DNA of 9,496 bases from Desulfurococcales archaeon (GTDB taxonomy: Archaea; Thermoproteota; Thermoprotei_A; Sulfolobales; NBVN01): NCBI GenBank assembly GCA_021158735.1, contig JAGGUC010000152.1, forward strand, positions 1 to 9,496, read 5' to 3'. Position 1 is the first letter of the stretch; each line of letters opens with the position of its first letter. Of the stretch, positions 4,780 to 9,496 are shown piece after piece. A model generated the notes under the pieces. The model ran no database searches, was not told the origin of the DNA, and saw only the letters and a list, made by a program, of their open reading frames with translations. Made by a program: the position numbers and the translations under genes.

Positions 4780-5326
4780 TTCTCTCGCTACCTTTCCTCC
4801 TAATACGCACTACATCCCCCAGCGTTAACTCCTTAACCTTATGTTGGGTTTGAGAAGTAATAAGCGCCTCAGACTCGACCACTGGCTCGAGGAGCCGAAC
4901 ACCAAGTACTTTCTCCAGCCTTCTCGCAAGGTCTATTGACGGAACCAGCCTCCCGGACTCTATCCTCTTAATCACGTTCTCGCTTTCCCTGACGGATTCT
5001 GCCAGAGTTCTTTGCGACCATCCCAGCTTCTCACGTGCTGTACGCACTTTCTCAGCGAAGTCCGGAACCACCTCATAATTATCTAGGTCAGTGTTCTTGG
5101 GTCGCCTTGGACCAGGCCTCCGTGCAGTTACCTTACTCTGGGGTGTGAGCCTCTTCTTGAGGGAAGGTGCGTACTCTCTAATTTCAGCACTAACACTTCT
5201 CTTACCTATTTTAGCGAAGCAGGCTGGACATAGCACGAGTTTAGCACCCTCTATGTAGACTATCTTACTCATCCTCCTCTCTATTGGCCTGCCACACATC
5301 TCACAATATACTATATTGGAGGGCAT
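4772..5326 (-). CDS. mbf1: Multiprotein bridging factor 1, archaeal type
   Basis: A 184-residue protein with an N-terminal zinc ribbon (Cys8, Cys11, Cys33, Cys36), a basic Pro/Arg-rich linker (about 55-80) and a cro/C1-type helix-turn-helix (about 88-146: FAEKVRTAREKLGWSQRTLA, then ESENVIKRIESGRLVPS and LARRLEKVLGVRL). The zinc ribbon plus HTH is the archaeal MBF1 layout; eukaryotic MBF1 bridges activators and TBP, and archaeal MBF1 has also been linked to small ribosomal subunits and translation. The C-terminus LTLGDVVRIRRK is typical of archaeal members. The ATG at 5324-5326 is preceded by AAGG. It is the first gene of the six-gene minus-strand operon and is divergent from PAN. Confidence 0.93.
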   Translation of the reverse strand: MPSNIVYCEMCGRPIERRMSKIVYIEGAKLVLCPACFAKIGKRSVSAEIREYAPSLKKRLTPQSKVTARRPGPRRPKNTDLDNYEVVPDFAEKVRTAREKLGWSQRTLAESVRESENVIKRIESGRLVPSIDLARRLEKVLGVRLLEPVVESEALITSQTQHKVKELTLGDVVRIRRKGSERNE

Positions 5327-5401
5327 GGGTATACCTTAAGATAATATGGGACTCAGCATATTTAGGTTTTCTAGCAGAATACTAAATAGTGGTGGAGTAC
5401 T
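5327..5401. promoter_or_regulatory. Divergent promoter region, mbf1 operon / PAN operon
   Basis: This 75-bp gap must hold both promoters. On the minus strand GAAAAC followed by CTAAATATG (5356-5364) is a good BRE-TATA pair and would start transcription about 9 bases before the mbf1 ATG. The reverse of the same box, CATATTTAG, is about 40 bases before the PAN TTG and could serve the other direction with a leader of about 15 bases that includes GGTGGAG. A separate PAN TATA around 5337-5348 is possible. Confidence 0.45.
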
Positions 5402-6592
5402 TTGGCAGAGGTGGACCTAAATAATGAGCGAAGAAAAGGGATCACTGATTACGTAAGATACTTAGAAATGAGGATACAAGAGCTTGAGGCAGAGGTGACT
5501 TATCTTAGGAGAGAGGTCAGCTACTACAAGCAGGAGATCGAGAAGCTTCTGTCTACACCACTTATTGAGGGCGTGGTACTAGAGGTCTTGGAGGACGGAA
5601 GAGCAATAGTAAAGAGTTCGACAGGACCTAACCTCATAGTCAACGTGTCTGGTAGCATAAATAAGAGTAATTTACGTCCGGGCGCTCATGTTGCCTTAAA
5701 TCAAAGGGGTTCCACAATAGTTGAAATCCTGCCAGCAAGGGAAGATCCTTACGTCAAGGCCATGGAGATCATTGAGAGACCTAATGTAAGGTATAGCGAC
5801 ATAGGAGGTCTTGAAGATCAGGTGCAGGAGATCAGAGAAGTCGTTGAACTACCGCTAAAGCACCCTGAAGTGTTCAGGGAGTTAGGGATCGAGCCCCCGA
5901 AGGGAATACTTCTCTACGGTCCGCCGGGGTGCGGCAAAACACTACTCGCTAAGGCAGTAGCTGGTGAGTCTCAAGCAACTTTCATAAGTCTCGTAGCCTC
6001 AGAGCTTGCTCAGAAATTTGTTGGCGAAGGTGCCAGGATAGTGAGGGAGTTATTCGAATTCGCAAGAAAGAAGGCACCCTCCATAGTGCTGATAGATGAG
6101 ATAGATGCAATAGCAGCGAGGAGGCTTGACATAGGGACTAGTGGTGAGAGGGAGATACATAGGACATTAACTCAATTGCTTGCGGAACTAGATGGTTTTG
6201 ATCCCTTAGATAATGTTAAGGTCATAGCGACTACTAACAGATTAGATATAATTGACCCGGCACTGCTAAGGCCAGGTCGATTTGATAGAGTCATAGAGGT
6301 GCCTCTGCCCGGCTTGAGGGGTAGGTATAACATATTTAAGATACATACTAGAAAGATGAAGCTATCAGAAAATGTAGATCTCATGGAGCTAGCTAAGCTG
6401 ACGGAGGGAGCTACGGGTGCCGATATTAAGGCAATATGTACTGAAGCAGGCTACAATGCTATTAGGTCGAGCAGAAGGTACGTAGCAATGGAGGACTTTA
6501 TCAAAGCTATCAGAAAGGTCTTAGGGAGCAGGTTCAGACCTTACATACCCAGTAGCTCTAGGGATAAGGGAATAGATAAGCAGGTGGTTTAA
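5402..6592 (+). CDS. pan: Proteasome-activating nucleotidase PAN (AAA+ ATPase)
   Basis: A 396-residue 26S-ATPase homologue. It has an N-terminal coiled coil (about 14-50), Pro53 at the cis-proline position, an OB domain (about 55-112), and an AAA+ module: Walker A GPPGCGKT (173-180), pore loop KFVG (205-208), Walker B LIDEID (230-235), sensor 1 TTN (277-279), arginine fingers in LLRPGRFDR (288-296) and GATGAD (336-341). PAN hexamers unfold substrates and feed them into the 20S proteasome. The C-terminus is DKGIDKQVV, without the Hb-Tyr-X tail that docks PAN into the 20S ring and opens its gate. The start is TTG at 5402 with GGTGGAG just upstream. It heads an operon with the PUA and PAC2 genes. 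Everything but the tail is canonical. Confidence 0.96.
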   Translation: MAEVDLNNERRKGITDYVRYLEMRIQELEAEVTYLRREVSYYKQEIEKLLSTPLIEGVVLEVLEDGRAIVKSSTGPNLIVNVSGSINKSNLRPGAHVALNQRGSTIVEILPAREDPYVKAMEIIERPNVRYSDIGGLEDQVQEIREVVELPLKHPEVFRELGIEPPKGILLYGPPGCGKTLLAKAVAGESQATFISLVASELAQKFVGEGARIVRELFEFARKKAPSIVLIDEIDAIAARRLDIGTSGEREIHRTLTQLLAELDGFDPLDNVKVIATTNRLDIIDPALLRPGRFDRVIEVPLPGLRGRYNIFKIHTRKMKLSENVDLMELAKLTEGATGADIKAICTEAGYNAIRSSRRYVAMEDFIKAIRKVLGSRFRPYIPSSSRDKGIDKQVV

Positions 6593-6594
6593 GT

Positions 6595-7098
6595 GTGAGT
6601 ATAGTGAGGAGAGCAACAGTTGAGGAGTTAAGATATCTTAAAGCAATAATCGACCATCAGCTAGGTGTTGACGTAGGTGATGTCTTATTTGACGGTGGGG
6701 TGAAGCTTAAGATATCTAAGAATACGGGTAGGATAAGAGAAGTATACGACAGTAATAACCGCAGGTTAGCGTCTATTAGGGCGTCTTCATACACATTTAA
6801 TCTCACGTTAGTTGCCGCTGGAGTGATTCATAGGGTGGTCAAGCCACCTAAGTTAAGAGCTGTCGTTGTTAATGAGGTGGTGCCTTATGTCACTAAGGGT
6901 AGCACCCTTTTTGCACGCCACGTCCTTAGCATTGATGAGGACCTTAGAGCAGGAGATGAGGTTCTAGTTGTTGATGAAGAGGACAACCTCTTATGTGTGG
7001 GTAGGTTGGTCCTGTCCCCTCTTGAGGTGCTTCACTTTATAAAAGGACCTGCAGTAAAACTAAGAGAGTGTGTTGGTGGTAGCCGTGGTGATGGTTAA
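6595..7098 (+). CDS. PUA-domain protein resembling the C-terminal part of archaeosine TGT
   Basis: A 167-residue protein. Residues about 85-160 form a PUA RNA-binding domain (LRAVVVNEVVPYVTKGSTLF, ARHVLSIDEDLRAGDEVLVV, then LLCVGRLVLSPLEVLHFIKG). The N-terminal 80 residues, with LGVDVGDVLFDGG, SKNTGRIREVYD and LASIRASSYTFNLTLVAAG, resemble the domain that precedes PUA in archaeal TGT and archaeosine synthase. In euryarchaeal TGT this part is fused to the catalytic region and helps bind the tRNA acceptor stem. The TGT in this window lacks it, so this gene may supply it in trans (inference). The start is GTG at 6595, three bases after the PAN stop, with AGGTGG upstream; it overlaps the PAC2 gene by 8 bp. 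A general tRNA or rRNA-binding role is the alternative. Confidence 0.8.
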   Translation: MSIVRRATVEELRYLKAIIDHQLGVDVGDVLFDGGVKLKISKNTGRIREVYDSNNRRLASIRASSYTFNLTLVAAGVIHRVVKPPKLRAVVVNEVVPYVTKGSTLFARHVLSIDEDLRAGDEVLVVDEEDNLLCVGRLVLSPLEVLHFIKGPAVKLRECVGGSRGDG

Positions 7099-7816
7099 GA
7101 TATATGTGTATGATGAGTACCAAGAGGTTTTTAGGGAACCTGGGGATTGGGTGTTAGTAACAGGCTTTCCGGGATTCGGGTATGTGGGAACTATCGCAAC
7201 TAGGTATTTAGTAAGCAAGCTAAACGCGATAAAAGTCGGTGACGTGCTCACCAAGTACATGCCTGACTTCACAGCTCTTGAGGACTACGGCTTAATGACG
7301 CCCTATGAGATATTCATGGTTAAGGATAAGAAATTACTGATACTAGTCAATAACGCACTACCTCAACCTCCTGAGAGATTAGCATACGCATTAGACTTCG
7401 CTAGCTGGTTTAGGAAGGTGGGTGGTAAAAGAGCAATACTTGCTGGAGGCCTAAACATCAAGTACAGGGTAGGTAGCGAGGAGTTTAGGTGGGTATCCAC
7501 TGAAGGTTGCGAATGGAGGTTTAATGAGCCACAGATAGATAAGGGACTATACATAGTAGGTCCTCTAGCTCTCTTCTTCATAGCGCTAAAGCTCAAAAAA
7601 GTTCCAACACTCGCAATACTGCCTTACACGGAACCCAGTAAGTACAATCCAAAAGCGGCTGCAGTATTCATTGAGAAGATCAATGAAATTCTAGGTCTAA
7701 ACATAGATGTCGGCGACCTACTTCAGTACTCGAAAATCGTTGAGGAAGTTGAGGCAACCCTTAAGGAGGCAATGAAAGTCGCTAAGGAGGAGAGGGGCCC
7801 CAGACCTTACATGTAG
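7091..7816 (+). CDS. PAC2-family protein (putative proteasome assembly chaperone)
   Basis: A 241-residue PAC2-family protein. The signature GFPGFGYVGTIATRYLV (25-41) is followed by the family's alternating strands and helices, including LLILVNNALPQPPERLAYAL, RAILAGGLNIKY and GLYIVGPLALFFIALKLK. Eukaryotic PAC1/PAC2 and archaeal PbaA bind the 20S alpha ring through C-terminal HbYX-like tails. This protein ends in PRPYM, with tyrosine at the penultimate position, although the preceding Pro is not the usual aliphatic residue. Its place in an operon with PAN supports a proteasome link. I chose ATG 7091, which overlaps the PUA stop as ATGGTTAA; GTG at 7070 in the same frame would only add the stretch MLVVAVV before Met. 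The C-terminal 45 residues are helical and charged. Confidence 0.88.
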   Translation: MVKIYVYDEYQEVFREPGDWVLVTGFPGFGYVGTIATRYLVSKLNAIKVGDVLTKYMPDFTALEDYGLMTPYEIFMVKDKKLLILVNNALPQPPERLAYALDFASWFRKVGGKRAILAGGLNIKYRVGSEEFRWVSTEGCEWRFNEPQIDKGLYIVGPLALFFIALKLKKVPTLAILPYTEPSKYNPKAAAVFIEKINEILGLNIDVGDLLQYSKIVEEVEATLKEAMKVAKEERGPRPYM

Positions 7817-7829
7817 GGTGAATTAGGCC

Positions 7830-9425
7830 TTACTGATTATTACTGCAGATTTCAATAAACTTCAGTTGCTGATGTACTCCTGATTTAATGTTTTCTTCTA
7901 ATAATTCTCTCCGCCCCCAGGGAACGTCATTACATGTGAAGATCAGTACTTCCTCAACAAAGCTGGGTAAGTTGTACAGTAATGAGTTAATTTTGCGTAG
8001 CATCATTTCAAGTAGGTCGTCTGAGACCGTTATCGGTGCCTCAAATTGTGAATACGGGTAAGTCTGATCGATGTCTATGGGAACTAAGTCGAAGAACGGC
8101 AGGTAAGCTATGAAGTAAACATCGTCGACTTTTATGCCTGCCTTTTCAACTACATAATTAAATGCCTTAGAATAAGTTGAGGAGAACCTGAAGGGTTTCT
8201 CCATTGGCGTGCACGGAACTAGTGCTATTACTTTTTGGTTAATGCTTCTGAACCTGCTTAATAGATTTCTCCTATGTCTGTACAGCTCAGGTCTATAATA
8301 CGATGATGTGTCATACAGGAATATTCCATGAATGTCGCCTTTAATTCTCGGATCTAATTTTTCGACCCACTCAACGTACTTAATTATGTGATTAAGTGCC
8401 TCCCTTACGGATGGGTGAGTTCTGGCACGTTCCTCAAGTAATTCCCATAATCTACCTTCACGTATTGCTACCTTAACACGTTTTATCTCTTTGTTAATTA
8501 CGTGTAAGTTGTGGATAGCTATCAATGTGGTTCTTTCAGCTTTACTCATTCCTAGCAAATCCCTCGGTGTATACCTGCTGCAGACCTCACACTCGCAAGG
8601 GAGGTAGTCTAGATCTTCAAGCCTGTATGTTCCGTGCTCGGTCATGTACCTGTTTTCCTTAGCGTAGAGTATGTATGAGGCGGAGTCGAAAGAATCAACA
8701 CCTAGTGCGACAAAGAGGGGGATCATTATCGGGTGCCCACCCCCGAAGAGGTGAACGGGTTTGTCTGGAGGCAGCACTGTCTTGGCAGTATAAACCATAT
8801 CTACTACTTTCCAGAACTCGTATTTCTCAAGTACTGTTACTGGACTGCCTATGGCGTACATTGAGTAGTAAGGGATCTTGAGTGCCTCTAAAGCAGACTT
8901 CCTCACCAGGTCAATGAAGACCCCTCCCTGTATTGGGAGAACCCAAACTATGTTACTGTCTCTAATGAATGGCAGAACTTCCTTAGCACGCCGTAATGTT
9001 TCATTAACACTCCATACAGCTTCTTCATAGGGTGCATCATCTCTTGTTGGTATGTCTGCGATGACTGCAATGTCGGAGCTTATCCTTATTTGGAACTCAA
9101 CTATTTCAACAGGATCGATCATAACTCTCTCTTTCCCGTACATTAGCAGCTGATAAGCGCCTGAATCAGTCATTACCACTCCATAAAAACCAGTAATTTT
9201 ATGGACATCGGTAGCAAAGTCTTTACCGTGTTTTTGCTTTATAATGTACGCATTAGTTATTATTTGGTTAAAGCCAATCTCCTCTACCTTACTGACAGGT
9301 ACCTCTGTTTTTTGCTTGAACGGGTTCACTACAGGAAAGAAAGCGGGTGTTTCGATCACACCTGACTTAGTTCTAAGCTTACCTATCCTGCCAGCTAGGT
9401 CCTTATCCTTTATCTCAAAGTTCAA
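7830..9425 (-). CDS. tgtA: Archaeosine tRNA-guanine transglycosylase, catalytic part (TgtA)
   Basis: A 531-residue protein. The TIM-barrel catalytic region (1 to about 350) has the nucleophile Asp87 in MTDSGAYQL, the second key Asp247 in FDSASY, GGGHP (228-232), and a zinc site Cys277, Cys279, Cys282, His305. It exchanges guanine-15 of tRNA for preQ0, the first step of archaeosine formation. Residues about 368-520 form a C1/DUF5591-like domain with LVPCTPMEKPF (402-412), reminiscent of the archaeosine synthase signature. The usual C2 and PUA domains are absent; euryarchaeal single-chain enzymes end with them. The separate PUA protein on the opposite strand looks like this missing part. The start is TTG at 9423-9425, 6 bases after the stop of the upstream gene, without a strong ribosome-binding site. 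It converges on the PAC2 gene with 13 bases between them. Confidence 0.94.
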   Translation of the reverse strand: MNFEIKDKDLAGRIGKLRTKSGVIETPAFFPVVNPFKQKTEVPVSKVEEIGFNQIITNAYIIKQKHGKDFATDVHKITGFYGVVMTDSGAYQLLMYGKERVMIDPVEIVEFQIRISSDIAVIADIPTRDDAPYEEAVWSVNETLRRAKEVLPFIRDSNIVWVLPIQGGVFIDLVRKSALEALKIPYYSMYAIGSPVTVLEKYEFWKVVDMVYTAKTVLPPDKPVHLFGGGHPIMIPLFVALGVDSFDSASYILYAKENRYMTEHGTYRLEDLDYLPCECEVCSRYTPRDLLGMSKAERTTLIAIHNLHVINKEIKRVKVAIREGRLWELLEERARTHPSVREALNHIIKYVEWVEKLDPRIKGDIHGIFLYDTSSYYRPELYRHRRNLLSRFRSINQKVIALVPCTPMEKPFRFSSTYSKAFNYVVEKAGIKVDDVYFIAYLPFFDLVPIDIDQTYPYSQFEAPITVSDDLLEMMLRKINSLLYNLPSFVEEVLIFTCNDVPWGRRELLEENIKSGVHQQLKFIEICSNNQ

Positions 9426-9431
9426 TATAAT

Positions 9432-9496
9432 TCAGCCTAGTTTCTTCTTTTTCTCCTCCATGTACTCCTGCCAAATACTGTATAGTTTGCTTGCTA
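9432..9496 (-). CDS. C-terminal end of an unidentified protein (partial)
   Basis: The minus-strand frame reads ASKLYSIWQEYMEEKKKKLG and stops at TGA (9432-9434), 6 bases before the TGT start codon, so it is probably the upstream gene in one operon with TGT. The lysine-rich tail is typical of hyperthermophile proteins. The visible 21 codons are too few to name a family. Confidence 0.6.
   Translation of the reverse strand, partial: ASKLYSIWQEYMEEKKKKLG

Noticed and set aside
7070..7090. GTG at 7070 as the start of the PAC2-family gene.
   Set aside because: It adds only a Val-rich stretch before the family's usual N-terminus; ATG 7091 gives a normal start and an ATG...TAA overlap.
7363..7596. 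Minus-strand open frame opposite the PAC2-family gene.
   Set aside because: No ribosome-binding site or recognisable domain; the plus-strand gene explains the openness.

Overview
The window looks like chromosomal DNA of a hyperthermophilic crenarchaeote (Thermoproteota, probably Desulfurococcales-like; the order is inference). The evidence is archaea-only genes (TFE, MBF1 with a zinc ribbon, aTrm56, PAN, archaeosine-type TGT), very GC-rich tRNA genes in a moderate-GC background, a tRNA-Gln with a canonical-position intron, and frequent TTG/GTG starts.

Left part (1-1143): the 3' end of a plus-strand gene, then a 46-bp copy of the 3' half of tRNA-Val (98-143), a RelBE-type toxin-antitoxin pair on the minus strand (311-796), and the intact tRNA-Val(CAC) (870-947). 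The tRNA fragment and the intact gene are direct repeats 771 bp apart that bracket the toxin-antitoxin pair, as att sites of a tRNA-targeting integrase would; no integrase is present. A tRNA-Gln(TTG) with an 18-nt intron follows at 1053-1143.

Middle (1209-5326, minus strand): six overlapping or abutting genes, read from right to left: mbf1, hflX, trm56, tfe, a C5-cytosine methyltransferase and a DUF2122/COG4080 SPOUT-like protein. They join basal transcription factors, a ribosome-associated GTPase and RNA-modification enzymes. The trm56 frame has no ATG, GTG or TTG at its expected N-terminus but has a perfect Shine-Dalgarno before a CTG. TFE has only three visible zinc-ribbon cysteines and contains an exact in-frame 18-bp direct repeat.

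Right part (5327-9496): a 75-bp divergent promoter region separates mbf1 from a plus-strand operon of PAN (proteasomal ATPase), a PUA protein and a PAC2-family protein. PAN lacks the usual C-terminal HbYX motif, while the PAC2 protein ends in Pro-Tyr-Met. Converging on it is the archaeosine tRNA-guanine transglycosylase gene, whose product lacks its C-terminal PUA part; the separate PUA protein resembles that missing part, so the enzyme appears split between two opposite-strand genes. The 3' end of another minus-strand gene lies at the right edge.

I see no CRISPR array, insertion sequence or wholly unfamiliar multi-gene system. The most unusual points are the tRNA-bracketed toxin-antitoxin cassette, the CTG start of trm56, the split TGT and the PAN/PAC2 tail arrangement.
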